DNA of 64,000 nucleotides from Streptomyces qinzhouensis (GCF_007856155.1 NZ_CP042266.1:620001-684000); one strand, 5' to 3'. Positions 18,807-28,522 are shown, counted from the first letter of the stretch. Translations and numbers: made by a program. The notes: generated from the sequence alone by a model not told the origin.

Positions 18807-19765
18807 CCGCCCCCGGCGCCCCGGACGTGATCCGTACCGACGCACTGCGCAAGGTGTATCCGGGCACCGGCTTCGCCGCGGTCGACGGGATCGGGCTGCG
18901 GGTGCGGCAGGGCGAGTTCTTCGGTCTGCTGGGGCCCAACGGGGCGGGCAAGACCACCACCGTCGGCATGCTGACCGGCCGGGTGGTGCCCACCTCGGGG
19001 TCCGCGTACGTGGGGACCGTGGACGTGGTGCGGCAGCCCGCGCTGGCCAAGCAGATCATCGCCTGTGTCACCCAGCAGAACACCCTGGACCGGGCGCTGA
19101 CGGTCCGGGAGAACCTCTACTTCCACGGGCTGCTGTTCGGGATCCCCCGCAAGGAGTCCCTGCGCCGGGCGGACGAACTGCTCGAACGGTTCGCGCTGGC
19201 CCGCTGGCGGGACGCCTCCGTGTACGCCCTGTCGGGCGGCATGGCGCAGCGGCTGATGCTGGCCCGGGCGGTCTTCCACCGCCCGGCCGTGCTCTTCCTC
19301 GACGAACCGACGGCCGGTCTCGACCCGCAGGGCAGGCTCGCGCTGTGGGAGGCGCTGGACGAGCTGATCGCGGACGGCCGGACGATCCTGCTGACAACGC
19401 ACAATATGGAGGAGGCCGATCAGCTCTGCGACCGGGTCGCCATCGTGGACCACGGCCGGATCCTGGCCCTGGACAGTCCCGCCGCGCTGAAGCGGAGTCT
19501 GGGCGCCGACACCACGGTCACGGTCGTCGCGCGGGGATCGGCCGAGGAGTTGGCGCGCCGTCTGGAACGGGACATTCCGGAGGTGGTGCGTACCCGGTTC
19601 ACGGACGGCGGGGTCGAGCTCCAGGTGTCGGGGAACGACCGGCTGGTGCCCCGGGTGGTGGCGAGCGCCGAGGCGGGCGGTTTCGAGCTGGTCGATCTGT
19701 CGCTGTCGCAGAGCACGCTGGAGACCGTCTTCATCAGCCTGACCGGGAAGGAGCTGAGGGAATGA
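18803..19765 (+). CDS. ABC transporter ATP-binding protein (DrrA/drug-export type)
   Basis: 320 residues. Walker A GPNGAGKTT, signature LSGGMAQRL, Walker B VLFLDEPTAGLD and the H-loop TTHNMEEAD are intact. The C-terminal about 80 residues form the extra domain seen in DrrA/NodI-type ATPases. It should drive the integral membrane partner encoded next. Start GTG overlaps the preceding stop. Substrate unknown; drug or lipid-like molecules are usual for this class. Confidence 0.92.
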   Translation: MTAPGAPDVIRTDALRKVYPGTGFAAVDGIGLRVRQGEFFGLLGPNGAGKTTTVGMLTGRVVPTSGSAYVGTVDVVRQPALAKQIIACVTQQNTLDRALTVRENLYFHGLLFGIPRKESLRRADELLERFALARWRDASVYALSGGMAQRLMLARAVFHRPAVLFLDEPTAGLDPQGRLALWEALDELIADGRTILLTTHNMEEADQLCDRVAIVDHGRILALDSPAALKRSLGADTTVTVVARGSAEELARRLERDIPEVVRTRFTDGGVELQVSGNDRLVPRVVASAEAGGFELVDLSLSQSTLETVFISLTGKELRE

Positions 19766-20712
19766 TGGCCGCTGCCGAGGGGCTGCCGCCCGAAGCGTCC
19801 AGGGCGCCCGGGGCCTCCGGGTCGGCCGGTTCGGCCCGGTCGGCGGGGGCCGCGGTGGCACCGTCGGGCGTGCCCGGTCCCCCGCGCTCCGCCGGGGTGG
19901 CCGCCCGCTCCGCGCTGGCGGCGCTCATCCGCCGCGATCTGACCGTGCTGCGCAAGAACTTCGGCGAGTTCGCGGGCCGCACGATCATGCAGCCCTTCCT
20001 GCTGGTCTTCATCTTCCTGTACGTCTTCCCGGTGATCGGGCAGGGAGTCGGTTCGGGCGGCGGCACGGCCGGGGAGTCGGCCTTCGCCACGGTGCTGGTG
20101 CCCGGGGTGGTGTCGATCGCGGTGATGTTCCAGGGCATCCAGTCGGTCGCCATCCAGATGTCGCAGGAGTTCGGCTTCACCCGCGAGATCGAGGACCGGG
20201 TACAGGCGCCCTGCCCGATCTGGCTGGTCGCCGTGGCCCGGGTACTGTCCGGTGCGGTCCAGGGGCTGATCTCGGCCGCGCTCGTCCTGCCGATCGCGGC
20301 CGTCGTGCACGCCCCCGGTGTCCGCCCCGAGCTGCATCTGCACTGGGGTGTGGTGCTGACCCTGATTCCGCTGTCGTGCCTGGCGATGACCGCCCTGGGG
20401 CTGCTGCTGGGCACCACCTTCGAACCGCGGAACATCGGGGTGATGTTCGGCTTCGTGGTGCTGCCGCTGGTCTTCCTCGGCGGTACGTACTACCAGTGGA
20501 CCGAACTGTCTGCGGTGGAGGTCGGCGGCTTCCCCTGGCTCCAGACGCTGGTACTCCTCAATCCGCTGATCTACATCAGCGAGGGCATGCGGGCCGGTTT
20601 CACGGATGTCTCGCATATGCCGCTGTACGTGGTGTATCCGGTGCTCATCGGCTTCTGCGTACTCTTCCTCGGCCTCGGCCTGCGCAACTTCCGGCGCCGC
20701 GTGCTCTCCTGA
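19762..20712 (+). CDS. ABC-2 type permease (DrrB-like)
   Basis: 316 residues with six predicted membrane helices starting near residue 75 and the ABC-2 signature near the end (LLNPLIYISEGMRAGF). The first about 60 residues are a Gly/Ala/Ser-rich cytosolic leader. It is the membrane half of the exporter encoded with the ATPase before it (ATGA overlap). Confidence 0.9.
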   Translation: MMAAAEGLPPEASRAPGASGSAGSARSAGAAVAPSGVPGPPRSAGVAARSALAALIRRDLTVLRKNFGEFAGRTIMQPFLLVFIFLYVFPVIGQGVGSGGGTAGESAFATVLVPGVVSIAVMFQGIQSVAIQMSQEFGFTREIEDRVQAPCPIWLVAVARVLSGAVQGLISAALVLPIAAVVHAPGVRPELHLHWGVVLTLIPLSCLAMTALGLLLGTTFEPRNIGVMFGFVVLPLVFLGGTYYQWTELSAVEVGGFPWLQTLVLLNPLIYISEGMRAGFTDVSHMPLYVVYPVLIGFCVLFLGLGLRNFRRRVLS

Positions 20713-20738
20713 GCCCCGCCCCCGTCCCGCGTTCCTCT

Positions 20739-20770
20739 TATGTCCCACGTGTGAATCCTCCTGGGACATA
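20739..20770. promoter_or_regulatory. Inverted repeat TATGTCCCA-N14-TGGGACATA
   Basis: Perfect 9-bp arms at 20739-20747 and 20762-20770 between the ABC exporter and the secreted protease. Arm length and spacing fit a regulator-binding site or an RNA hairpin. Which gene it serves is unknown. Confidence 0.45.
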
Positions 20771-20786
20771 TGCCTCCTCATGAGGA

Positions 20787-20812
20787 CATCGGGCCTGTCG
20801 GGTGGCCCGATG
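20787..20812 (+). terminator. Hairpin after the ABC exporter genes
   Basis: CATCGGGCC (20787-20795) pairs with GGCCCGATG (20804-20812), loop of 8. A second small hairpin (CCCCC-TTGTTGC-GGGGG) follows at about 20820-20836. Probable transcription end for the exporter operon. Confidence 0.5.
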
Positions 20813-20871
20813 CGACAAGGCCCCCTTGTTGCGGGGGTGTCCGCTGCCTCACGATGACTGACGGCTATTGA

Positions 20872-20900
20872 CCCGTCCATGGCAAACAGTCATGGACGGG
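20872..20900. promoter_or_regulatory. Inverted repeat CCCGTCCATG-N9-CATGGACGGG upstream of the protease gene
   Basis: Perfect 10-bp arms separated by GCAAACAGT, 84 bases before the protease GTG. A TTGACC hexamer overlaps its left edge (20868-20873). Likely operator for the secreted protease; the regulator is not identified. Confidence 0.5.
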
Positions 20901-20983
20901 TATTGCTCCGCACCTGCTCCACGCACGTTTCCGGCACCTTCCTCAGCGGCGCTCAGACCGCCGCCGGCGCTAGGGGAGACCAC

Positions 20984-23900
20984 GTGACACGACGGATCAG
21001 ACGGATCGCACAACTCGGCTCGGCCCTGCGCGCGAGACGCGCCGGGGCCGCCCCGGCCGGCCGGCGCGGAACGGCCGGGGCACGGCACGGCGCTCTCGCC
21101 GCCTTCTCGGGCTTACTCCTGTTACTCCCGCTCGGCGCGGGCTCCGCCGTCGCCGCCCCGGCGCCCGACGCCTTACGCCCCGACCGTACGGCGATCGCCG
21201 AAAGCAAGATCGAACCCGATCTGCGGCAGCAGCTCGACCGCGGCAAGACGGAGTTCTGGGTACGGTTCGACACCGCCGCCGATCTGGGCGTCGCCGCCCG
21301 GGCCCGCGGTAAGAACGCCAAGTCCGCGGCCGTGTACGAGGCGAAGCGGGAGCACGCCGAGCGCTCCCAGGCCGGGGTGGTGAAGGCCCTGGAGGGCATG
21401 CGGGCCGAGTACACCCCGTACTGGATCGTCAACACCGTCCGGGTCGTGGCAACCGCGAAGGTCGCCGAGGAACTGGCCCTGCGCCCCGAGGTCGCCGGGC
21501 TCGACGCCGAGGACCGGATCAGCATCCCGAAGCCGATCAGGGGCGAACGGGAGAACGCCGTCGACGCGGTGGAATGGAATATCGACCGGATCAAGGCGCC
21601 CCAGGTCTGGAACCAGCTCGGGGTCCGCGGCGAGGGCACCGTCGTGGCCAATATCGACACCGGGGTGGACTACCAGCACCCGGCCGTCGACGAGCAGTAC
21701 CGGGGCCGCGCCGCCGACGGCTCCCTCAGCCACGACTACAACTGGTTCGACCCGGCGAACATCTGCCCGGCCAAAGCGCCCTGCGACAACAACGACCACG
21801 GCACCCACACCATGGGCACGATGGTCGGCGACGACGGCGCCGAGAACAAGATCGGCGTGGCGCCCGGCGCCCGCTGGATCGCCGCGAAGGGCTGCGAGTC
21901 CAACTCCTGCTCCCAGACCTCCCTGCTCGCCGCCGGTCAGTGGATCGCCGCGCCGACCGATCTGAACGGCGCCAACCCTCGGCCCGATCTCGCCCCCGAC
22001 ATCGTGAACAACTCCTGGGGCAGCGGCGCCCACAACCCCTGGTACAAGGAGATCGTCGCCGCCTGGCGGGCCGCGGGCATCTTCCCCGCGTTCTCCAACG
22101 GCAACAACGGCCCGGCGTGCGCCACCAGCGGCTCCCCCGGCGACTATGTGGCCTCCTACAGCTCCGGGGCCTTCGACATCAACAACGCCATCGCGAGCTT
22201 CTCCTCACGCGGCCCCGGTGACGAGGGCGGCATCAAGCCCCATATCGCCGCGCCCGGTTCCAATGTGCGCTCCGCGATCCGCAACGGCGGCTACGGCTCG
22301 CTCTCGGGTACGTCGATGGCCTCCCCGCACACCGCGGCCGCGGTCGCGCTGATCTGGTCGGCCGCCCCCGCGCTCCGCGGTGACGTGGCCCAGACCGAGG
22401 CGCTGCTGGACCAGTCGGCGATCGATGTGGACGCCACCGCCTGCGGCGGCACCCCCGCCGACAACAATGTCTTCGGCGAAGGCCGCCTGGACGCCCTGGC
22501 CGCCGTGCAGTCGGCCCCGCGCGGCCCGGTCGGCGCCCTGACCGGGACCGTCGCCTCCGAAGGCGTTCCGCTCGCCGGTGCGAAGGTCGTCGCCACCGGG
22601 CCCATCAGCCGGACCGCCGTCACCGCGGCCGACGGCCGCTACAGCTTCCCGGCGCTCTCCGTGGGCGACTACTCCCTGGCCGTGGGCAAGTTCGGTTACC
22701 AGAGCGCGTCCGGCGCCGCCACGGTCACCGAGAACGGCAGCGCCACCGCCGACTTCGGTCTGGTGCAGGCCGCTTCGGGGAGGGTCACCGGCACCGTCGT
22801 CTCGGCCGCCGGACCGGCCGCGGGCGCCACGGTCACCGTCGCCGACACCCCCGTCACGGCGACGACCGACGCCACGGGCCGCTTCGAGGCGGTCCTCCCG
22901 CACGGCGCCTACGAACTGCGCGTCGCCCACCCCTCGCGCTGCCTCACCGGGGCCACCGTCCGGATCACCGTGGCGGGCGACACCACCGCGTCCGTGACCC
23001 TGCCGGACCGGACCGACACCTTCGGATACGCCTGCGCGACGGGTGACCGGACCTACCAGGCCGGAACCCAGCGGCTCGCCCTGACCGGCGACAGCACCAC
23101 CGAGCGGGTCGAACTTCCCTTCGCCGTACCGCTGTACGGGAAGAACTACACGGTGGCGCACGTCGGCACCAACGGCAACCTCAGCTTCGGCGGACCGCAC
23201 ACCAGCGACGCCAACGGCTCCCTGCCGAGCACCGCGACCCCGAACGCGACCCTGTACCCCTTCTGGGACGATCTGCTGCTGACCGGCGACCCCGACTCCG
23301 GGGTCCACACCGCGGTCACCGGCACCGCGCCGAACCGGGCGTACGTCGTCGAATGGCGCAACGTCGTCCACTGGGCCGCCCAGTCGGAACGGTTCTCGTT
23401 CTCCGCCGTCATCGGCGAGGACGGCCGGATCACCTACCACTACAAGGGCACCTCAGGTACCGGTCTGCGGGGCGGTTCCAGTGCCACCGTCGGCGTGGAG
23501 AACGCCACCGGCTCCGACGCCTTCCTCTACTCCTTCAACTCCGCCGGGCTCGGCGACGGCCTCTCGATCTCCTTCCGCACCACCCGGCACGGCGTGGTGC
23601 ACGGCAGGATCCTCGACGCCAACGACGGCAAGGGCGTCGGCGGCGCCACCGTCACCCTCGGTACCGGCACGGCGGCCCAGACCGTCACCACCGGGGCCGA
23701 CGGCTCCTATCTCGCCCAGTCCCCCGCGGGCGCCCTCCCGGTGGCGGCCTCGGCTCCCGCCTATGAGAGCGCCGAGGGCAGCCTGGCGGTCGCGGCCGAC
23801 GGCGTCCTGCGCGACACCCGGTCGCTGCGGACGGGCCGGGTCACCCCGGAGCGCACCGCGCTGAGTGTCGTCGCCCCCGGTGACGAGCGGCGCATCCGCA

Positions 23901-24643
23901 CGCTCGACCTGACCAACCCGGGCCTCGGCACCGCCTTCACGGTCACCGAGGACGCGCCCTGGCTGACGGTCGGCCCGGCCGGCGGCCAACTCGACACGGG
24001 CGCCCGCGCCACCCTCACGCTCACCGTGGACACCGCGGGCCTGGCCCCCGGGACCGTGCTGACGAGCGCCGTCCGCGTCGATTCCCGCAGCGGGCGGACG
24101 CCGGTGCTTTCGATACCCGTGACGGTCGTCGTACCGCGCTACCTCACCGCCCTCGACACCGGGGCCAGGGGCGGTTCCGTGGACGCCCTCGGCGACGCCT
24201 GGAGCCCGGACCGCGCGTACACCAGCGGTACGTACGGCTACCAGGGCACGTCCGGCACCCGGTCCACCACCCGTACCATCGCCGGAACCCCGGACCAGGC
24301 GCTGTTCCGCACGGCACGCGAGGGCATGTACGAGTACCGCTTCGACCAGGTGCCCGACGGTGTGTACACGGTGGAGCTGGGCTTCGCCGAAGTGCAGTCG
24401 GCCCGGCCCAACAAGCGGGTCTTCGACGTTCTCGCCGAGGGCACCCAGGTGCTGCCCGCCCTGGACATCGCCCTGGAGGCGGGGTCGTACACGGCGGTCC
24501 AGCGCACCTACAACGTGACGGTCACCGACGGAACGCTGAACGTACGCTTCGTCGCCCGGGCCGGTTATGGAAAACCGCTGGTGAACACCCTTCGGGTGAC
24601 GGACCGTCCGGACCTGGCACCGCCGGCCCGCGCCGCCCGCTGA
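20984..24643 (+). CDS. Secreted subtilisin-like (S8) serine protease with beta-sandwich C-terminal domains
   Basis: 1219 residues from the GTG at 20984 (GGGGAG 5 bases upstream). An Arg-rich n-region and a hydrophobic stretch (about 50-68, GLLLLLPLGAGSAVAAP) form a Sec or Tat signal. A propeptide precedes the S8 domain, whose triad is Asp225 (NIDTGVD), His272 (NDHGTHTMG) and Ser444 (GTSMASPH). Then come two carboxypeptidase-regulatory-like repeats (about 515-660), a larger beta domain (about 690-860), a third such repeat (about 870-950) and a malectin-like C-terminal domain (about 1065-1210). It is exported and probably degrades extracellular protein, the extra domains aiding binding to wall or substrate. 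Confidence 0.92.
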   Translation: MTRRIRRIAQLGSALRARRAGAAPAGRRGTAGARHGALAAFSGLLLLLPLGAGSAVAAPAPDALRPDRTAIAESKIEPDLRQQLDRGKTEFWVRFDTAADLGVAARARGKNAKSAAVYEAKREHAERSQAGVVKALEGMRAEYTPYWIVNTVRVVATAKVAEELALRPEVAGLDAEDRISIPKPIRGERENAVDAVEWNIDRIKAPQVWNQLGVRGEGTVVANIDTGVDYQHPAVDEQYRGRAADGSLSHDYNWFDPANICPAKAPCDNNDHGTHTMGTMVGDDGAENKIGVAPGARWIAAKGCESNSCSQTSLLAAGQWIAAPTDLNGANPRPDLAPDIVNNSWGSGAHNPWYKEIVAAWRAAGIFPAFSNGNNGPACATSGSPGDYVASYSSGAFDINNAIASFSSRGPGDEGGIKPHIAAPGSNVRSAIRNGGYGSLSGTSMASPHTAAAVALIWSAAPALRGDVAQTEALLDQSAIDVDATACGGTPADNNVFGEGRLDALAAVQSAPRGPVGALTGTVASEGVPLAGAKVVATGPISRTAVTAADGRYSFPALSVGDYSLAVGKFGYQSASGAATVTENGSATADFGLVQAASGRVTGTVVSAAGPAAGATVTVADTPVTATTDATGRFEAVLPHGAYELRVAHPSRCLTGATVRITVAGDTTASVTLPDRTDTFGYACATGDRTYQAGTQRLALTGDSTTERVELPFAVPLYGKNYTVAHVGTNGNLSFGGPHTSDANGSLPSTATPNATLYPFWDDLLLTGDPDSGVHTAVTGTAPNRAYVVEWRNVVHWAAQSERFSFSAVIGEDGRITYHYKGTSGTGLRGGSSATVGVENATGSDAFLYSFNSAGLGDGLSISFRTTRHGVVHGRILDANDGKGVGGATVTLGTGTAAQTVTTGADGSYLAQSPAGALPVAASAPAYESAEGSLAVAADGVLRDTRSLRTGRVTPERTALSVVAPGDERRIRTLDLTNPGLGTAFTVTEDAPWLTVGPAGGQLDTGARATLTLTVDTAGLAPGTVLTSAVRVDSRSGRTPVLSIPVTVVVPRYLTALDTGARGGSVDALGDAWSPDRAYTSGTYGYQGTSGTRSTTRTIAGTPDQALFRTAREGMYEYRFDQVPDGVYTVELGFAEVQSARPNKRVFDVLAEGTQVLPALDIALEAGSYTAVQRTYNVTVTDGTLNVRFVARAGYGKPLVNTLRVTDRPDLAPPARAAR

Positions 24644-24680
24644 CACCTCGGTGACGGCCGGCCCACGGCCGGCCCCACCG

Positions 24681-24714
24681 CCCTGCCCGGTTCCCGCGAG
24701 GGGGCCGGGCAGGG
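24681..24714. terminator. Bidirectional hairpin between convergent genes
   Basis: CCCTGCCCGG (24681-24690) pairs perfectly with CCGGGCAGGG (24705-24714). It lies between the protease stop and the stop of the minus-strand DUF4291 gene, so it can end both transcripts. Confidence 0.7.
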
Positions 24715-24730
24715 CCGTGAGCCGTCCGGG

Positions 24731-25297
24731 TCAGGAGTCCACGCCCAGATGACGGCCCGCGGCGGCCGGAAGGGGATAGGCCCGCTCCGGCGGCAGCAAC
24801 TGCTTGGCCTGCGCGGCACGTCCGGCGCCGACGAGGTCCGCGATCCGGCGGACCTTCGCGGTCATGTCCGTGATGTCGGTGACCCACTCGTCGGCATAGT
24901 CGCGGATCAGCCCGCGCCCCACCCCGACCTGGATGCTGTAGTGGTTCAGCGGAGCGCCCCGCAGCGAACGCTCCGGATCCCACTGCACATGCACGGCCGC
25001 CTCGGCGAGGGCCGCCGGGTCACCGGTCGTCAGCCGGCCCCGGGTCAGCGCCTCTTCCCAGCCGTCCCGGGTGATCCGGACCGCGAGCACCCGGGTCTGC
25101 CCCGGTTTGCGGGCCCAGTTGCTGCGGTGCATCAGCCACAGGAACGATGGTTTGATCCATGTCATACGGGTGTAGGAGAAGGGAGCCGTGAAGCGCCCGG
25201 CCCGCAGGGCGGCATCGGCGATGGCCGGCGAGTATGCCTGGTAGACCACGATGGTCCGGTCGTCGAAGTCGGCGCGGATAGGGTACTGGGATGTCAT
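24731..25297 (-). CDS. DUF4291 domain-containing protein
   Basis: 188 residues. The family pattern is clear: IVVYQAYSPAIADAALRAGRF near the start, MTWIKPSFLWLMHRSNWA in the middle and VQWDPERSLRGAPL followed by SIQVGVG later. The length is typical. Cytosolic, function unknown; distantly similar proteins occur in bacteria and fungi. It stands alone, 84 bases downstream of the stop of the next minus-strand gene. Confidence 0.9.
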   Translation of the reverse strand: MTSQYPIRADFDDRTIVVYQAYSPAIADAALRAGRFTAPFSYTRMTWIKPSFLWLMHRSNWARKPGQTRVLAVRITRDGWEEALTRGRLTTGDPAALAEAAVHVQWDPERSLRGAPLNHYSIQVGVGRGLIRDYADEWVTDITDMTAKVRRIADLVGAGRAAQAKQLLPPERAYPLPAAAGRHLGVDS

Positions 25298-25381
25298 GCG
25301 TGAACACTGTCATCAGGCAGTACGGGCAGGCCACCGGTTTTCATCTTCCCGGGCCTCGTGGATCCTGGTTGCCCGGCCCCC

Positions 25382-26086
25382 TCAGGCCAGGACGTTCACG
25401 GCCCTGGCGATGACGAGTCCCAGGATCATGAGGGAAAGGACGGACTGGACGGTCATGACGCACTTGGCCCAGAGGGCGAGTGGCATCACGTCGGTGGGGC
25501 TCAGCGCGGTGGAATTGGTGAACCCGAGATAGAGGTAGTCGACGTAGCGGGGGCGCCAGTGCTGGGCGGCCAGTTCGGGGCTGAGCTGCTGGGGAAAGGC
25601 GAGCGCCGGGGTGGGAGGCATGTGGTGGGCCCGGGCGGCCGGGCCACCGCTGTCGAGCTCGAAGTACAGGAGTGAGAAGGCGAGCACGGTGGAGATCCAG
25701 ACGCTGCCGCCGGCCAGCAGAAGGGCATTGGCGGAGCTGGTCTCGTTCCCGCCGTGGATGAGATCGTCGATCAGCTGGATCGTCGACCAGATGGAGCTGC
25801 CCGCGAGGACGACGACCAGGGCGATCGCCATGGACCGCAGGATGGTGGAGCGGCGGCTGATCCGACCGGGGTCGCCCGAGATCAACGCCACCAGCAGCAG
25901 CCCTTCGGCGACCGGAAGCGCCCATCGGGGTCCGAGACGCAGGGCGTCGGGGAGAAGCAGGGTCAGTGCCGCGGAGGCGACGACCGCCGCGGCCATCGGC
26001 CAGCGGCTCTCGGTGTGAACAGCGGCTCTCCGCCCCGGCTTCCGCGAGCTCCCTCGGTCCGTGTCGGACGGGTTCTGTCCGGTCAC
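25382..26086 (-). CDS. DUF1345-like membrane protein, possibly channel-like
   Basis: 234 residues starting at GTG 26086. Four to five membrane helices are predicted (about 28-48, 52-68, 82-103, 125-145, 205-230). Between the last two lies YLGFTNSTALSPTDVMPLALWAK, a pore-loop-like motif that recalls the region following the filter in two-helix K+ channels and is typical of DUF1345 proteins. Role unknown; ion conductance is inference. Confidence 0.7.
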   Translation of the reverse strand: MTGQNPSDTDRGSSRKPGRRAAVHTESRWPMAAAVVASAALTLLLPDALRLGPRWALPVAEGLLLVALISGDPGRISRRSTILRSMAIALVVVLAGSSIWSTIQLIDDLIHGGNETSSANALLLAGGSVWISTVLAFSLLYFELDSGGPAARAHHMPPTPALAFPQQLSPELAAQHWRPRYVDYLYLGFTNSTALSPTDVMPLALWAKCVMTVQSVLSLMILGLVIARAVNVLA

Positions 26087-26399
26087 GGCCGATGGCCTCC
26101 CGGGCCGGACGGCAGCTCAGATCGCATGCTCTGCCGAGGTCGTACGGCATCGGGCACCGCCGATGCCGCCGGTCGCCATGGCCGTCGGATTCATGTTCCG
26201 CTCCTCGCAGGTGAGGACGTACGGGGCGGCTTCCCCGATGGTCCGGACGGCCGCCCCTGGGGACACTCGTTCGGTTCAGCGCGGCGCCGGACTCCGGTCC
26301 ACCGTAGACCGGGGGCGTCACGGCCTGCGGCCGACACGCTTCGCGTTCACACGCCCGCCGAGCCGGAGCGGGCCCGGAGGCTCAGACGGGCCCGGAGGT
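26087..26399. other. Gap between minus-strand genes
   Basis: 313 bases with no convincing gene. The only structure seen is a short direct repeat of CGGGCCCGGAGG near 26367 and 26388. It may hold the promoter of the DUF1345-like gene. Confidence 0.3.
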
Positions 26400-27020
26400 T
26401 CATGACGAGCCGGGCTGGAGCAGTCGCTCCATGGCGGCGATGTCCTCGGTGAGGGCGTCCTTCCGGTGTCGGGGGCCGCAGCCCTGAACGAGGCGGGCGT
26501 AGTCGGCTGCCGCACGGTTGATGCGCTCCGACAGGGCCGCGCCGCTCTCATGGGAGCCGAAGTCGTCGGTGGCGGCGTAGACGCCCCGGGGGGACACGAT
26601 GGCGTGCAGATAGGAGAACATCGGCCGCAGGGCGTGTTCGAGGACGAGGGAGTGCCGTTCGGTGCCGCCGGTCGCGCCGATGAGTACGGGCATGTCGGAG
26701 AGGGTTTCCTCCGGCAGGACGTCGAAGAACGATTTGAACAGTCCGCTGAAGGAGGCGTTGAACGCGGGAGTGACCGCGATGACGCCGTCGGCTCCGGCGA
26801 CGGTGTCGAAGGCCTCCTCCAAGGGGGTGGTGGGGAAACCGCTCAGCATCGCGTCGATGATCGCGCGCCCCAGCGGGCGCAGCTCGACGAACGAGGATTC
26901 GACCGTGTTCCCGGCACGGGTGAGTTCCGCGCGCGCCGATGACTCGAGCCGGTCGGCGAGCATGCGCGTTGAGGAGGGCTCTCGCAGCCCGGCGGTGATG
27001 ATCGCGATCGTGGTGGTCAT
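26400..27020 (-). CDS. NADPH-dependent FMN reductase (CE1759/SsuE-like)
   Basis: 206 residues from ATG 27020. Flavodoxin-like fold: N-terminal IITAGLREPSSTRMLADRL (phosphate loop), TPAFNASFSGLFKSFFD, and IGATGGTERHSL. It should reduce FMN with NAD(P)H and hand it to the monooxygenase encoded just upstream, with which it overlaps by ATGA. The pairing of an LLM-class oxygenase with a CE1759-type reductase is common in actinomycetes. Confidence 0.88.
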   Translation of the reverse strand: MTTTIAIITAGLREPSSTRMLADRLESSARAELTRAGNTVESSFVELRPLGRAIIDAMLSGFPTTPLEEAFDTVAGADGVIAVTPAFNASFSGLFKSFFDVLPEETLSDMPVLIGATGGTERHSLVLEHALRPMFSYLHAIVSPRGVYAATDDFGSHESGAALSERINRAAADYARLVQGCGPRHRKDALTEDIAAMERLLQPGSS

Positions 27021-28156
27021 CTCGTACGGTCCTCTCGGCTCCCCGGGTTCCGCGGCGCCGGTGCTCCGGTGCCCGCGTCGCGAGCCCGCAGCAGCGACTG
27101 ATGGGTGGGTGCGTCGGGTGCGTCGGGTGACCTGCCGACGGCGAACTCCTTGCGGAGCACCGGTACGACCTCTCCGCCCAGGAGGTCCAGTTGTTCCAGC
27201 ACCGTCTTGAGCGGCAGTCCCGCGTGATCGACGACGAAGAGCTGGCGCTGGTAGTCGCCCGCGTATGCGCGGAAGCCGAGGGTCTTCTCGATCACCTGCT
27301 GGGGAGAGCCGACCGTCAGGGGTGTGAGCGAGCTGAACTCCTCCAGCGACGGTCCGTGTCCGTACACGGGCGCGTTGTCGAAGTAGGGCCGGAATTCCCG
27401 CATCGCGTCCTGGCTGTTGGGGCGGATGAAGGCCTGTCCGCCCAGGCCCACGATGGCGGCCTCCGGTGTCCCGTGCCCGTAGTGCGCGAAGCGCCTGCGG
27501 TAGAGCTCGACCATCGTGCGGGTGTGGGAGGCGGGCCAGAAGATGTGGTTCGCGAAGTATCCGTCCCCGTGGTAGGCCGCCAGCTCCGCGATTTCCGCGG
27601 TGCGGATGGAGCCGTGCCACACGAAGGGCGGGATGCCGTCCAGGGGCTGGGGAGCCAGGGTGAAACTCTGGAGCGGGCCGCGCAGCTCGCCCTCCCAGTC
27701 GACCACCCGCTCGCGCCACAGACGGCGCAGCAGGCCGTAGTGCTCGACGGTCAGGGGGATCGCCTTGCGGATGTCCTGGCCGAACCAGGGATACACCGGA
27801 CCGGTGTTCCCTCTCCCCAGCATCACATCGGTCCGTCCGCCGGACAGGTGCTGCAGCACGCTGAAGTCCTCGGCGATCTTGACGGGATCGTTCGTGGTGA
27901 TCAGCGTGGTCGACGTGGACAGGATGATCCGTTCCGTCAACGCGGCGATGTAGCCGAGCAGTGTCGTGGGCGAGGAGGGCACGAACGGCGGGTTGTGGTG
28001 CTCGCCGGTGGCGAAGACGTCGAGGCCGACCTCCTCCGCCTTCCTCGCGATGGCCACGGTGTCCCGGATGCGCTCCGCCTCGGTCGGCGTACGGTTCGTG
28101 GTCGGGTCGGGGGTCACATCACCCACGGTGAAAATGCCGAACTGCATCCCGCTCAT
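27017..28156 (-). CDS. Luciferase-like (LLM class) flavin-dependent monooxygenase
   Basis: 379 residues from ATG 28156. TIM-barrel bacterial-luciferase family: QFGIFTVGD at the start, GLDVFATGEHHNPPFVPSS, and VMLGRGNTGPVYPWFG. It uses reduced FMN, probably from the coupled reductase. Substrate unknown. The C-terminal 40 residues are a disordered Pro/Ala/Arg tail. GGGAGAG lies upstream of the start; a closer ATG three codons in is also possible. Confidence 0.88.
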   Translation of the reverse strand: MSGMQFGIFTVGDVTPDPTTNRTPTEAERIRDTVAIARKAEEVGLDVFATGEHHNPPFVPSSPTTLLGYIAALTERIILSTSTTLITTNDPVKIAEDFSVLQHLSGGRTDVMLGRGNTGPVYPWFGQDIRKAIPLTVEHYGLLRRLWRERVVDWEGELRGPLQSFTLAPQPLDGIPPFVWHGSIRTAEIAELAAYHGDGYFANHIFWPASHTRTMVELYRRRFAHYGHGTPEAAIVGLGGQAFIRPNSQDAMREFRPYFDNAPVYGHGPSLEEFSSLTPLTVGSPQQVIEKTLGFRAYAGDYQRQLFVVDHAGLPLKTVLEQLDLLGGEVVPVLRKEFAVGRSPDAPDAPTHQSLLRARDAGTGAPAPRNPGSREDRTR

Positions 28157-28522
28157 AGCGCTGTCACTCTCCCTCTGTGTGTGACGCACGCACCTGTTGC
28201 CGCCTCTCTCTCGCTCCTGCCGGCGGGCGCCATGACCTGCGTACGGCCGGCGGCGCACCGCACGCCGGCCGGTTTCGGCGGGCTGCCGCGATATCCGCCG
28301 GGCCGGCCGCACGGCATACCCAGTGTTCCCCTCGCGGGCCGGAATCGCACTATGACCGATAGATCCGGCCAATCGGTTGATGGTTTAACAATGAGTGATG
28401 AAGTGGTACGGAATGCGAGGCGGGAGCTCAAGGCTCGAACGCGACCGGCGGCAGGAGGCGGTCTCTTGTACCGGATCTCCTGCCGCCGGACGCCGGGGGC
28501 GAGGGCCGCCCCCGGCGTTCGC
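28157..28522. other. Region between the monooxygenase and isochorismatase genes
   Basis: 366 bases without a gene. It holds a near-palindrome ACCGAT-N11-ATCGGT (28355-28377) in an AT-rich stretch, which could be an operator for the monooxygenase/reductase pair, and the terminator described below. Confidence 0.4.
28490..28518 (-). terminator. Strong hairpin after the isochorismatase-type gene
   Basis: ACGCCGGGGGC (28490-28500) pairs perfectly with GCCCCCGGCGT (28508-28518), loop of 7. It sits 5 bases past the stop of the minus-strand gene. Confidence 0.75.
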
